A stretch of DNA of 64,000 bases. It comes from Planctomycetaceae bacterium (GTDB lineage Bacteria; Planctomycetota; Planctomycetia; Planctomycetales; Planctomycetaceae). The position numbers and the translations under genes are program-made. Below the pieces are notes generated by a model that saw only the letters and a list, made by a program, of their open reading frames with translations, was not told where the DNA came from and made no database searches. The stretch spans positions 248,001-312,000 of the forward strand of contig JANSXP010000001.1 in NCBI GenBank assembly GCA_024742875.1. The letters run 5' to 3'. Of the stretch, positions 6,120 through 17,843 are shown one piece after another. The first letter of the stretch is position 1, and each line of letters begins with the position of its first letter.

Positions 6120-8045
6120 CTAGCCCAGACCTGACATCGTCCAGTACATGACGGCGATGGCCACCAGAATCAGCACGCCGGCGGGCACGGCAAATTTCCA
6201 CGGTGTGATGTCGACGTCTTCGCTGTAGGGCTGTTCCCAGGCAGATTCCCGCGGGCGAATCACGGTAATCACCAGCATCACCCCCACGATCAGCACGAAG
6301 TTCATACCGGCAATGTGCAACCAGTGAAACTCATAGCCGCCGATATGGTTTTTCGTGTAGAGACTAAAATAGCCGTAGAACACCACACCCACCAGCACGG
6401 CCGCCCAGGCGGCGATCGACGGTGTGCGACGGCTGAACATTCCCACCACAACCAGCGACAGGATGGGAATGTTGAAAATGGCGGCCAGTTGCTTCATCAG
6501 GTCAAACAAGCCGGTGCCAGCGGTGGCAATCATGGGGGCCACGCAAATGGAGCCCAGCGCCAGAATGACGCCGATGATTTTTCCGACCCGCACCATTTGG
6601 GCTTCTGTGGCTTCATGACGAAACACGGACTTGTAGATGTCCATGCTGAACAGCGTGGCCGCACTGTTCAGTCCGGAGTTGAAGGAACTCAGAATGGCTC
6701 CAAAAATCACGGCCGCGAAAAATCCGAGCAGCCATTTGGGCACCACGCGTGTTGCCAGACGACCATAGCTCTTGTCCTGACTGGACAGCGGCAGGAGTCT
6801 TTCCGGATCCCCTTCCGACAGCACCACGGCAGATCCGGCCTCGTCCCGGCTGATGACCGTGTTTTCCGCGATGACCTGAGAGATCTGATAGACCTTCTGA
6901 TCGGCCCCCTCGCCCACGGTGATCTCCTCTCCCACCTTGCCGCTCAGGTTCTTGAAGGAATCATTCAGTGCAGCAACGTTGCCATCTTCGGCCTGTTCGA
7001 ACACGAACGCCTTTTTCGTGTCTGTGTCGATCGTCTCGACCGCCATGATGGCCGGTTCTGCGGGGAGCTGATGCACGACATACTCCTGATCTCCCTCCTG
7101 ATGGATGGCGAACAGGTGAAAGGCGATGATTCCCGGCAGCACAACGTAGATCGGCGCGAGCAGTTTCATGACGGCGGCAAACAGTACGCCCTTTTGCCCA
7201 TCAGACAGTGACTTCGCGCCAAACGTCCTTTGCACAATCGCCTGATTGGTACACCAGTAATAGGTGGTGATGAACAGCATGCCCGTGAACAAAGTGGAGA
7301 ATGGCACGTTGGCCGATTCTTCCATGGCCACCGGATTCAGACGCTCGGGGCGATGCGTGGTGATATGTCGAAAGCCCTCCGCAAATCCACCATCGCCATA
7401 CAGGTTGCCGAGTTCCACCAGTCCGAAAAACGGAATAATGGCGCCGCCGATCAGCAGGCCAACGCCATTCATGGTGTCGGAAACAGCCACGGCCTTCAGA
7501 CCACCAAAAATGGCATAGATGCTGCCGATGACTCCCAGGGCAATTACGGTGACCAGCAGTGCGTTCTGTTCGGCCGATTCGCCCGAGAAGTACTGGTCTA
7601 CGGCGAACACGTCTTTCATGAAGACGGCGCCGGAGTACAGCACAAACGGCAGCAGGTTGGTCAGCAGCGACAGCAGCAGTAAGACGGAAATCAGCGTTCC
7701 TACCCGGCGGTCGTAACGTCGCGCAAGGAATTCGGAAACGGTCGCCACTCCACCTTTCAGATAGCGGGGCAGAAAGACGAGCGCCATCAGTACGATCGCG
7801 ATGGCCGACCAGACTTCCCACGCCATCAACTGCATCCCGTGTTCAAAGCCACCACCATTCATGCCGACCAACTGCTCGGTCGACAGATTGGTAAGCAACA
7901 GTGATCCTGCGATCACCACCCAGCCCAGGCTTCGTCCCGCCAGAAAATAGCCACTGGACGATTCGTGGTCGTCGTTGCGGGTTTTCTGCCAGGAGACGTA
8001 GGCGACAAGAGCGGTGAAAGCGATGAAGGACAGTGCGGTGGCCAT
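6120..8045 (-). CDS. sodium:solute symporter (SSS family)
   Basis: 641 residues with about 13-15 membrane helices. The family pattern is clear: an N-terminal SSSGYFLAGRSLGW segment (residues 30-43), GGLKAVAVSDTMNGV in the fifth helix region, and SSFNSGLNSAATLFSMDIYK, the SSS signature. It imports a small solute (sugar, inositol, sialic acid or similar) with Na+; the substrate cannot be told from sequence. Between two membrane helices, at about residues 320-425, there is an extra polar stretch of roughly 100 residues rich in Asp/Glu/Val, unusual for the family and probably exported. It stands alone, so no pathway is suggested. Confidence 0.9.
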   Translation of the reverse strand: MATALSFIAFTALVAYVSWQKTRNDDHESSSGYFLAGRSLGWVVIAGSLLLTNLSTEQLVGMNGGGFEHGMQLMAWEVWSAIAIVLMALVFLPRYLKGGVATVSEFLARRYDRRVGTLISVLLLLSLLTNLLPFVLYSGAVFMKDVFAVDQYFSGESAEQNALLVTVIALGVIGSIYAIFGGLKAVAVSDTMNGVGLLIGGAIIPFFGLVELGNLYGDGGFAEGFRHITTHRPERLNPVAMEESANVPFSTLFTGMLFITTYYWCTNQAIVQRTFGAKSLSDGQKGVLFAAVMKLLAPIYVVLPGIIAFHLFAIHQEGDQEYVVHQLPAEPAIMAVETIDTDTKKAFVFEQAEDGNVAALNDSFKNLSGKVGEEITVGEGADQKVYQISQVIAENTVISRDEAGSAVVLSEGDPERLLPLSSQDKSYGRLATRVVPKWLLGFFAAVIFGAILSSFNSGLNSAATLFSMDIYKSVFRHEATEAQMVRVGKIIGVILALGSICVAPMIATAGTGLFDLMKQLAAIFNIPILSLVVVGMFSRRTPSIAAWAAVLVGVVFYGYFSLYTKNHIGGYEFHWLHIAGMNFVLIVGVMLVITVIRPRESAWEQPYSEDVDITPWKFAVPAGVLILVAIAVMYWTMSGLG

Positions 8046-8410
8046 AGAGTTGTCGCGTTAGAGAAGTTTCCGGTGATAAAGTATCTCAGGATCGTTTCCG
8101 GCAGTGCTGTGGGTTGCGACAGGATTGTCACCCACAGACACAAGAATATCAAGCAGGAGTGCATTCTGGGGCCCAATGCCAAAATTGCCACCACTGACCG
8201 GTGATCGCAGACAACTTTTTTGCTGTCGTCTGCTCGCACTGGCCCCGATGAGCCACCCAGATTACTGCCGATTTCACTAACGGAGTCGATTTTTCAGGCG
8301 TAGAATACCGAGGCTCGCGCTCCACAACGCCTTCTGAGCGGATTGAGTTCTGACGCCATAAGTTGTTTATTGTTAATGGCTTAAGTCATATTGAGCGGCG
8401 ATTGGATCAC
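8046..8410. other. divergent intergenic region
   Basis: Lies between the symporter (minus) and the plus-strand gene at 8411, so it should hold promoters for both. I see no operator or RNA gene. The plus frame is open back to 8363, but that start has no ribosome binding site. Confidence 0.4.
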
Positions 8411-9154
8411 ATGTCGACACCTACAGCAGACCCCCCCCAGACTGAAGACGTGGCCACGAAACCAGAATCTGGCCATTCGGGCTGGGCAAGCGATTCGTAT
8501 TCTGACGATTTTGATTACACGCCCGTATCTCCGTGGGGGCCTGTGGCTCTCGCGCTGGGGCTGGCGGGATTGACCGCTTTCCTGAGCGTGTTTGGGATCG
8601 GTCTGTCCGTGGTGGGCATCCTCATTGGCATTGCCGCTTTGCTGCGAATTCGCGCCGAGCAGGGGACCGTGAAGGGGATGGGATTTGCTGTGGCGGGGTT
8701 GGTGTTGTCAGTCTGCTGCTGTGGGCTGGGAACTGCCAAGATGGTGCACCTGTACAACACGGAAGTGCCAGAGGGATTCCAGCGTGTGAATTTCCCAATG
8801 GAGATTTCTGACAAAGAGTTCGTTTACTATGGCGGCGCTCGCCGTCTGCACCCAGACGTGGCTCCATTGATTGGCACTCAGGTGTATCTGAAGGGATTCA
8901 TGTGGGAGACAAAGAGTCTCACCGGACTGACCGAGTTTGTCTTTCTCAAAGACAACGGCGAGTGCTGTTTCGGTGGGTCCCCTCAGCCGTACGACATGAT
9001 GGTCGTCTACCTGGAGCCGGACAATCCGACGGACGCCTACACGGGCATGGTCGCGGTGGCCGGAACGCTCAAAGCCAACGTCAACGCTGGCGAAGGAGAG
9101 CCCGTCTATACCGTCGAGGCTGAGATCGTGAAGGAAGCGCCGACGCCGTTTTAG
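8411..9154 (+). CDS. membrane protein with DUF4190-like helices and a DUF3299-like C-terminal domain
   Basis: 247 residues from the ATG at 8411. Residues about 45-110 hold two or three membrane helices around a G-x-x-x-G-rich core, like the DUF4190 membrane module. The C-terminal 130 residues, outside the membrane, contain FMWETKSLTGLTEFVFLKDNGECCFGG, which matches the next gene's C-terminal domain (FMYPT...TRFTLARDNGICCF). This resembles the small beta-barrel DUF3299-like family with its paired Cys. Function unknown; the CC pair may be redox or metal binding. 82 bases before the next gene on the same strand. Confidence 0.65.
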   Translation: MSTPTADPPQTEDVATKPESGHSGWASDSYSDDFDYTPVSPWGPVALALGLAGLTAFLSVFGIGLSVVGILIGIAALLRIRAEQGTVKGMGFAVAGLVLSVCCCGLGTAKMVHLYNTEVPEGFQRVNFPMEISDKEFVYYGGARRLHPDVAPLIGTQVYLKGFMWETKSLTGLTEFVFLKDNGECCFGGSPQPYDMMVVYLEPDNPTDAYTGMVAVAGTLKANVNAGEGEPVYTVEAEIVKEAPTPF

Positions 9155-9236
9155 CGTTTGCGCTGCGAGGGCCGGATGATCCCTGATCTCGTGAGCTTCC
9201 CGGAGACTGTTCAAAACGAAGGTAAGGACACGAGTG

Positions 9237-10127
9237 ATGACAAAACAACGCCCCCTTTCTGCCAGCTTGACCGGACTGTGCCTGACCCTGATGGCCTCTA
9301 TGCTCACCGGTTGTGCCGAGAATGGTCCCTCACTCGAATACAGTGCCCTGGTTGCCGAGCTGCCCGATTTCCAGGCCAACGCCAATCCCGTCTATCACTA
9401 TCCTGAGGATCAGGATCCGCCTCCGGCCGACGATCTGCGAGATCCTGTCCGCCCTGTGGTCGATCTCCCCACGGAGCCACCTGCGAAGGCCACGGATGTG
9501 GCCGATTCTCTGCCTCTGAATGCTCCGGAAGCACAAAGCGACGAAGGCACGGCAGTCGCACGGCCTGCGACGGAAAGCCCATCGACCGGAAGCAGCGCTG
9601 TGGCGGACGCCGCTTTGAATCCTCCCAGCCAACCATCGGCCGATGGAGTCGCGCAGCCGGTGATTGGTGAACCTGACGCGACCGCCGAACCGCGCGAGAT
9701 CCGTGTGCTGATTGCCGAGAAGCGTTTTCGTGATGAGAACGGCGCCTTGCGGGTCAGCTACGACGACGTGGATCTGTTGAAGGTGCTGAACATGGAGCCG
9801 GTCCCGGCGGACGCGGCCGACTATTTTCCCGCCTGGCTCAAAGACCTGGACGGCCAGCGCATTCGCATTCGTGGCTTCATGTACCCGACTTTTGAAGCGA
9901 CAGGTCTCACACGATTCACGCTGGCTCGGGATAACGGGATCTGCTGTTTCGTCCGTCAGCCACTGATTTACGACGTGATTGGCGTCGACCTGGCGGACGG
10001 GGTGACGACCGACTACATCGACAACAAGCCGTTTGATGTCGAAGGGGTTTTCCGAATCCAGCCGGAAGCAGATGACACGGAACTTTATCAACTGTACCGT
10101 ATCACGGACGCCAAAGTCGTTCAGTAA
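9237..10127 (+). CDS. lipoprotein with DUF3299-like domain
   Basis: 296 residues. The N-terminus is a lipoprotein signal (residues 1-25, lipobox MLTGC), so it is anchored to a membrane by its lipid. Residues 30-150 are a low-complexity Pro/Ala/Asp/Ser linker. The C-terminal 140 residues carry the domain shared with the preceding gene, with DNGICCF as the best-conserved piece. ATG at 9237 was chosen; a GTG just before it (9234) is equally placed, with AAGGA upstream. The two genes look like a divergently evolved pair acting on the outer face of the membrane. Function unknown. Confidence 0.65.
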   Translation: MTKQRPLSASLTGLCLTLMASMLTGCAENGPSLEYSALVAELPDFQANANPVYHYPEDQDPPPADDLRDPVRPVVDLPTEPPAKATDVADSLPLNAPEAQSDEGTAVARPATESPSTGSSAVADAALNPPSQPSADGVAQPVIGEPDATAEPREIRVLIAEKRFRDENGALRVSYDDVDLLKVLNMEPVPADAADYFPAWLKDLDGQRIRIRGFMYPTFEATGLTRFTLARDNGICCFVRQPLIYDVIGVDLADGVTTDYIDNKPFDVEGVFRIQPEADDTELYQLYRITDAKVVQ

Positions 10128-10192
10128 ACACCGTGTCGGGCAGCCGATTGCCCAAACACACGCCGCCCTCGATGAAGAGATCCGGAGACGTC

Positions 10193-11401
10193 ATGAAACT
10201 GTTTTCCGCCCTGCTGGTTCTGGTGTCTGGCTCCGTCAGTATGGCGGCCGGCTCGTCGCTGTGTCCGTTCTGTGACGCGCCCTCTCTCACGATGTCGGAG
10301 CAGGTTGGCCAGTCGGCCCATCTGTTGCTGGCTCAGTGGATTGGCGGTGAAAAACCGACCAGCGAATCGGCCGGCACGGCCGTGTTTCGCATTGTGGATG
10401 TGGCTCGCTCCGAAGACGACTTGTTCAAAGCCGAGATGGAGCTGGAACTGCCCCAGTACATCGTGGGCAAAGAAGAGCTCTTCTACGTGCTGATGGGACC
10501 GGGAACGCGACTGGTGGACTGGCACGTTCCCGCTCCGGCTACCAAATCGGCGTGGGAATATGTGGCCCAGCTGCCCCCTCTGGAAACCGAGCCGGAAAAA
10601 CAGATCGAACGACTGGCCTATTTTCTGGACTACCTGCAGCACCCGGAGCTGATGGTCTCCAACGACGCCTATGCCGAATTCGCGGCAGCTCCCTATGAGA
10701 TCATTACGCCACTGAAGGATCGCATGCCGCGTGAAGATCTTCGCAAATGGCTGCTGGATCCCTCGACCCCGGTGACTCGCATCGGTCTGTATGGTCTGCT
10801 GCTGGGTCTGTGTGGCCAGGAGGAAGACGCAAAGGCGATGGAACGCAAGATCATGCATCCTCAGTCTGAGTTCCGTCTGGGGATCGAAGGCGTGATGTCC
10901 GGATACCTGCTGATCCGTGGTGAAGCGGGTCTGGAGTTTCTGGAAGAAAACAAGATGCACGCTGAGACCTATGTGGATGCCAGCGGCGAAGAAAAGAAAG
11001 TGCCCTTCAGCGAAGTCTACGCCACCATGCAGACGCTGCGATTCATGTGGACCTATGAGCCGGATCGCATTGACAAGCAGCGCCTGAAGGAATCCATGCG
11101 AAGTCTGCTGGAGCGACCCGAACTGGCTGATCTGGTGATCGCCGATCTGGCCCGCTGGAAAGACTGGGGCGTGCAGGATCGCCTGATGGCGATGTACGAG
11201 GAAGAGGATTTTCAGATCCCCTCTATCAAGCGAGCGATCGTTCGTTACTTCTTTTACTGCAGCAAAGACGTGCCACGCAATGATGATGGCACGACGGGTG
11301 AGCCGCCCGCCTGGGCCGTCTCGGCCGCTGAACATCTGACACAGCTGGAAGAAAAAGACCCGAAGACGGTCCGCGACGCGCGGCGATATCTGGTCCGCTA
11401 G
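10193..11401 (+). CDS. secreted protein with N-terminal CPFC motif
   Basis: 402 residues from the ATG at 10193, chosen because GGAGA lies 6 bases upstream and it opens a clean signal peptide (MKLFSALLVLVSGSVSMAAG). Directly after the cut the mature protein has CPFC in SLCPFCDAPS, then an OB-like beta region (residues 30-130) and a long helical C-terminal half that may be HEAT-like repeats. It follows the two DUF3299-like genes by 65 bases, so the three may form one exported module. The function is not known. Its stop codon lies inside the first degenerate unit of the tandem repeat that follows. Confidence 0.65.
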   Translation: MKLFSALLVLVSGSVSMAAGSSLCPFCDAPSLTMSEQVGQSAHLLLAQWIGGEKPTSESAGTAVFRIVDVARSEDDLFKAEMELELPQYIVGKEELFYVLMGPGTRLVDWHVPAPATKSAWEYVAQLPPLETEPEKQIERLAYFLDYLQHPELMVSNDAYAEFAAAPYEIITPLKDRMPREDLRKWLLDPSTPVTRIGLYGLLLGLCGQEEDAKAMERKIMHPQSEFRLGIEGVMSGYLLIRGEAGLEFLEENKMHAETYVDASGEEKKVPFSEVYATMQTLRFMWTYEPDRIDKQRLKESMRSLLERPELADLVIADLARWKDWGVQDRLMAMYEEEDFQIPSIKRAIVRYFFYCSKDVPRNDDGTTGEPPAWAVSAAEHLTQLEEKDPKTVRDARRYLVR

Positions 11402-11402
11402 A

Positions 11403-11497
11403 CAGCGGCAGGTCCGCTAGCCAGCGGCAGGTCCGCCAGCCAGCGGCAGGTCCGCCAGTCAGCGGTAAGTCCACTGGTCAGCAGCCAGCCCGCGGCA
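11403..11497. repeat. 19-bp tandem repeat, about 4-5 units
   Basis: Units start CAGCGGCAGGTCCG and repeat every 19 bases at 11403, 11422, 11441 and 11460, with a decayed copy at 11479. The piece GGTCCGCTAG around the stop codon of the preceding gene (11392-11401) matches the unit, so the array may have grown from the gene's own 3' end. Units are directly joined with no spacers, so this is not a CRISPR array. Confidence 0.85.
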
Positions 11498-11682
11498 CGT
11501 TGCCGGAACCGCGTGGTGGGAGCCTGCCGCCTGGTCTGCATAACGGCGTGAACGGCCCCGCCGCATGGCATCACGGCTGCGGCGCTCTGTCTGTGCAAAG
11601 CCGAATAGCCGAGTGATTATGGCTTCGCCGCTTGCGCCCGTTTCACCCGGCGCACACAGAATGTCGAGCGCGGGATCCAGGC

Positions 11683-13914
<2,232 letters not shown>

Positions 13915-14165
13915 TCAATTGAGTGAAAGGCGGTCTACAACGTTTCGCCGCATTCGCAGACCGAAGGCGGTCGGAGTTCGTTGGCCAGCCCTGAGGTTGT
14001 AAGCCAGGAAATTCGCGAAGTCGCCACAGGACCTGGCACCCAGCGTGCCGGGAACGACTTTCCGCGACTTTATACCTCAAGCCTGTCGGCCCCACAAAGT
14101 CGTCTGCCGCGAAAACCCCCTTTTTGGCGCCGCGGCCTGCCCGATTCCGTTTTCATTCCGGCGGA

Positions 14166-15209
14166 TCACTCGCGCCGCCGGCGATCTTTGTCGGCGATTG
14201 TCGCCTTGTACATACGGCCAAACTGCCGATCTCGCTGCCGTCGTTCCTGCAGCGTGCGATCATAGTGCTGCTGCTCGGCATCCAGCTTGACAAAGCTCTG
14301 GAAGCGGCGTTCGTCAATTTCTCCCGCCGCAATGGCGGCGGGGAACGCACAGCCGGCATCCCCCTGATGGCGACAATCGTGAAATCGGCACCGCCCGCTG
14401 ATCTCAAGAACATCACCAAAGACCTCCGCCATGCCATCGTCACATCCGGGTAGCTTCAGCTCCCGCATGCCCGGGTTGTCGATCAACACGCCGCCGGAAT
14501 CCAGCAGGTGCAGGGAACGCCAGGTGGTCGTGTGCCGCCCTTTGCCGTCGTGCGTGCGGATTTCGCCAACTTCCTGAGTTTGAGTGCCGAGCGAATTGGC
14601 GATGGTCGATTTTCCCACGCCCGATGACCCCACCAGGGCCACCGTCTGTCCCGGACCACACCAGCTGGTCAGCTGACCGGCCTGAGCCGGGTCCCGCGCG
14701 TCCATCGCTTCCACCACCAGGCCAACGTGCAGCTGTTCGACTTCGCGAATCAGGGACCAGCGATCCTCCACCAGATCGGCTTTTGTCAGCACGACAACCG
14801 GCGTCGCGCCCGACTGGAGCACGAGGGCCAGATACCGTTCGGTTCGTGACAGGTTGAAGTCTTCATTGCAGGACATCACGATCAGGATCGTGTCGATGTT
14901 GGCCGCGATGTGCTGTGTGCGGACTTTCAACCCAGCCGCCACGCGGGAGATTAGTGAGCTGCGCTGCAGCGCGCGAATCACGCGGCTGGTGTTCGCATCC
15001 ACAACCAGCCAGTCGCCCACGGCCACGTCCGCAACCGTCTGAGCGAGTGCCAGAGGAATGGCAAATTCGTCGGCTTCCCCACGGACCAGCAACTGGCCGC
15101 CGTGGTGGGCACAGACACGCACCAACTGAAAGTCTTCGCGCTCACTGGCCGTCAGCTGGGCGTCGAAAAATCGCTTCCAGCCCAGGCGCTGCAGCTGTTC
15201 GTAGTTCAT
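14166..15209 (-). CDS. rsgA: small ribosomal subunit biogenesis GTPase RsgA
   Basis: 347 residues from the ATG at 15209 (the frame is open further but only this start begins at the family's N-terminus). RsgA is a circularly permuted GTPase that helps the 30S subunit mature. An OB-fold occupies residues 30-90. The G motifs come in permuted order: G4 TKAD (142-145), then G1 GSSGVGKST (194-202), then G3 DNPG (244-247). A zinc site follows with C274, C279, H281 and C287. The methyltransferase gene starts 177 bases away on the other strand, so the two share a promoter region. Confidence 0.95.
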   Translation of the reverse strand: MNYEQLQRLGWKRFFDAQLTASEREDFQLVRVCAHHGGQLLVRGEADEFAIPLALAQTVADVAVGDWLVVDANTSRVIRALQRSSLISRVAAGLKVRTQHIAANIDTILIVMSCNEDFNLSRTERYLALVLQSGATPVVVLTKADLVEDRWSLIREVEQLHVGLVVEAMDARDPAQAGQLTSWCGPGQTVALVGSSGVGKSTIANSLGTQTQEVGEIRTHDGKGRHTTTWRSLHLLDSGGVLIDNPGMRELKLPGCDDGMAEVFGDVLEISGRCRFHDCRHQGDAGCAFPAAIAAGEIDERRFQSFVKLDAEQQHYDRTLQERRQRDRQFGRMYKATIADKDRRRRE

Positions 15210-15385
15210 AGGCCAGTCTGGGGAAAAGTGTTGACGGCCTGGTTGCCAGGTCGCTGCGACGGACGACACCCCGGAGGTGTGCCAGGTTCGCGCACGCGAG
15301 CACTCGCCGGAAATCCTCGCGAAATTGTGACCACTGGCTGGCGCTGGTCGGGGCCGACCGATAGACTGCGGCAAAGGAGCAACCG

Positions 15386-16561
15386 ATGTCGCTGGCGACG
15401 GGACAAATTCATCAGGGCGATTGTATCAGCGGGATGCAGCAGCTGGCACCCGGCAGTGTGGATCTCGTGTTTGCTGATCCACCCTTTAACATCGGCTACA
15501 AGTACGATGTCTACGAAGACAGGTTGGCGGCTGACGACTACCTGAAGTGGTCCTCCGAGTGGATGCAGGCTGCCCACCGCGCCTTGAAGGACGATGGCAC
15601 GTTCTGGCTGGCCATTGGCGATGACTTTGCCGCCGAGCTGAAAATTGAAGCGCTGAAGGCCGGCTTCCACTGTCGCAGCTGGGTCATCTGGTACTACACC
15701 TTTGGCGTGAACTGCACGAACAAATTCACTCGATCGCACACCCATCTGTTCCATTTCGTGAAGGATCGCGAACGGTTTACTTTTCGTGCCGATGATCTGG
15801 ACAATCGCGTGCCTTCGGCGCGGATGCTGGTTTACAACGACAAACGCGGCAATCCCAACGGGCGGCTGCCGGATGACACGTGGATCATTCCCCCGTCGGT
15901 TCCTGACACGTTCGCTCTGCGTCCGCAGGACCTGGAAGACTGCTTTCAGCCGGGTGAAAGCGACTGGTATTTTCCACGGATCGCCGGAACGTTTAAGGAG
16001 CGTGCGGGATTTCATGGCTGTCAGATGCCCGAGCAGCTGCTGGGACGCATTATCCGCACTTGCTCTCACGAAGGAGATCTGGTGATGGATCCGTTTTCCG
16101 GTAGCGCGTCCACACTGATAGTGGCCAAAAAACTCAATCGCCGGTTTGTCGGATTCGAATTGTCTGAGGACTACGCCCAGGCGGGAACAGAACGGCTTGG
16201 GCAGACCGACATCGGCACGCCACTGACTGGATCGCCCGAACCTCGCATGTCGGCTCCCAGCACATGGCAGGGCAGGCCCAATCGTCGCACAAAGGCGCGC
16301 GCTCAGGCGGATGCCGAGTCTTCCCAGGACGTGGGCGCGTCAGTGCGGCAACAGCTGGCGGCCGCTCTGGACGCCGCCGTCTGGGAAGCGTGGAAGTCTT
16401 TGAAACTGCGGCGCACGCCGGAACGCATGCTGGCTGACGATCAGAAAGCCGAGCAGTTCTACGCCCGGTGCGTCGAGCTGGGCGTGCCTGGCTCCCGCTC
16501 GGACTGCGCAGATCGCCTGTTGTTGCTGGCCGCTGCCGGCACAAAGTCTTCGGTCCGCTGA
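15386..16561 (+). CDS. site-specific DNA methyltransferase (beta class, orphan)
   Basis: 391 residues; AAGGAG lies upstream of the ATG. It transfers methyl from S-adenosylmethionine to an amino group of A or C in DNA. Catalytic motif IV is DPPF at 31-34, close to the N-terminus, and the SAM motif I is DPFSGSAST at 235-243, so the order (IV before I) is that of the beta class. The target domain lies between. After residue 275 there is a basic linker and a helical tail that may read DNA. No restriction endonuclease or specificity gene is adjacent, so it is likely an orphan, possibly regulatory. Specificity cannot be read from sequence. Confidence 0.9.
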   Translation: MSLATGQIHQGDCISGMQQLAPGSVDLVFADPPFNIGYKYDVYEDRLAADDYLKWSSEWMQAAHRALKDDGTFWLAIGDDFAAELKIEALKAGFHCRSWVIWYYTFGVNCTNKFTRSHTHLFHFVKDRERFTFRADDLDNRVPSARMLVYNDKRGNPNGRLPDDTWIIPPSVPDTFALRPQDLEDCFQPGESDWYFPRIAGTFKERAGFHGCQMPEQLLGRIIRTCSHEGDLVMDPFSGSASTLIVAKKLNRRFVGFELSEDYAQAGTERLGQTDIGTPLTGSPEPRMSAPSTWQGRPNRRTKARAQADAESSQDVGASVRQQLAAALDAAVWEAWKSLKLRRTPERMLADDQKAEQFYARCVELGVPGSRSDCADRLLLLAAAGTKSSVR

Positions 16562-16601
16562 GGTCCGGTGGCGGCTCCGTTTGGCTGCAGGCGATCGATG
16601 C

Positions 16602-17123
16602 TTAGGCCGGGCCCAATCCCTGCATGCGTCGCCAGGCACTCATCTGGCCCATGTGAATCATCACGTGGCCACCCACATAGAAGTTGTGCATTGATCCCAT
16701 CGTGGGAAACTTCTCTGCCATGACGCCACCCAGCGGGTTGTCCTGCTGAAACACGGCGTCGTCTGCGTTGGCCAGTGCTGTCAGAGCGGCCTTGTAGCCG
16801 TCGAAAAAGAAGGTGGTGACGTCTTCCATCGCCGGATAGAGGGAGCCGTCCGGGTCATCGGTGCACTGGGCGTATTTGGAAAAAACGCTTTGGAATGTTT
16901 CAGGGATGGCCGGAGCATCCAGGCCCAGATCCCCCAGAATGCGTGGCGCGTACAGACTCAGGTGGCCGTACACGAAAGCGGCGTGATTGGATGCGATGGT
17001 CTGGCCACCGGGCGCGGCGAATCGCGCGAACATTTCGGGCGTGACGTCTTTGAGCAGGCGTTCGCTGTAGCCCAGGGTGAGTCGGAGGGAGTCAGCGATG
17101 GTCTGTCCGATTGATTGGCTCAT
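16602..17123 (-). CDS. DinB-like four-helix protein
   Basis: 173 residues from the ATG at 17123. The helical pattern with HAAFVYGHLS near residue 48 and HNFYVGGHVMIHMGQMSAWRR near the C-terminus fits the DinB/YfiT-like metal-binding fold, where three histidines hold a metal. Members are often thiol-dependent transferases or unknown. Convergent with the methyltransferase gene (40 bases apart), which is probably unrelated. Confidence 0.7.
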   Translation of the reverse strand: MSQSIGQTIADSLRLTLGYSERLLKDVTPEMFARFAAPGGQTIASNHAAFVYGHLSLYAPRILGDLGLDAPAIPETFQSVFSKYAQCTDDPDGSLYPAMEDVTTFFFDGYKAALTALANADDAVFQQDNPLGGVMAEKFPTMGSMHNFYVGGHVMIHMGQMSAWRRMQGLGPA

Positions 17124-17237
17124 GAGTGTCTGTCTTTGTGTTGAGTTGCCGAAATGTGGCCGCTGGATCCGGCTTGTCGAGCTGTTTATCGCAACCTTCA
17201 CTCACATGCAAGACACTGCACCGACTGGTGGTCTGTC

Positions 17238-17750
17238 TCACTTTGCAGGGCGGGCCTGATGACTCTGTCTCAGCTTTGGCCACAAAGCCAGACCCGTCAG
17301 TGTGGCCAGCGCATTGGGAACGAGCCAGATTAATGGCTCACTGGCAACCCAGGCCAGCCAGCCTGGTGTGAAGGGCAGGTCGGTGTCCCTGCCGATGAAC
17401 ATCACGCATCCCGGCGTTTGGATGACCGCACAGAACAGAAACAGCAGCAAAGTCGCCAGGCTGGGCACCCCCCGCCACGCGAGTCCGACCCACAGCACCA
17501 GCTGCAGCATAACCAAACTGAGGAACCTGAACTGACTTCCCATCGCGCAGGGGGTGTCTGTGATCCAGATGATGGCCTGGATCACGAACGACCAGCTAAG
17601 CAAAAGGCCAGCCACGATGCTGACGCCAGCGACCGGTGCAGAGATGTCCCGCTCCAGGGGAACGATGACCGCCTGATCGCTGCCGACGGCGTATGGGTCT
17701 TGTGATTCAGGCACTTGAAAATCCCTGGCGGGAAGGATGGGTTCCGGCAT
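17238..17750 (-). CDS. hypothetical membrane protein
   Basis: 170 residues from the ATG at 17750 (a TTG at 17780 is also possible). A polar N-terminus of about 38 residues is followed by four hydrophobic segments. No motif is recognised; a Cys-containing segment TPGCVMF lies in the third loop. It is on the same strand as the ZIP transporter gene, 93 bases after it, so the two could be one transcript. Confidence 0.55.
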   Translation of the reverse strand: MPEPILPARDFQVPESQDPYAVGSDQAVIVPLERDISAPVAGVSIVAGLLLSWSFVIQAIIWITDTPCAMGSQFRFLSLVMLQLVLWVGLAWRGVPSLATLLLFLFCAVIQTPGCVMFIGRDTDLPFTPGWLAWVASEPLIWLVPNALATLTGLALWPKLRQSHQARPAK

Positions 17751-17843
17751 AGTTGTCAGCCGGGCGTCGACTGCGATCAAGACAGCGACATCATTAACCC
17801 CAAGACGGAAGGTCTCCTCTGCAACAGGCGAACGGCAGGCAGG

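Noticed and set aside
11403-11497. possible CRISPR array
   Set aside because: Units are 19 bp and directly adjoining, with no unique spacers and no cas gene nearby.
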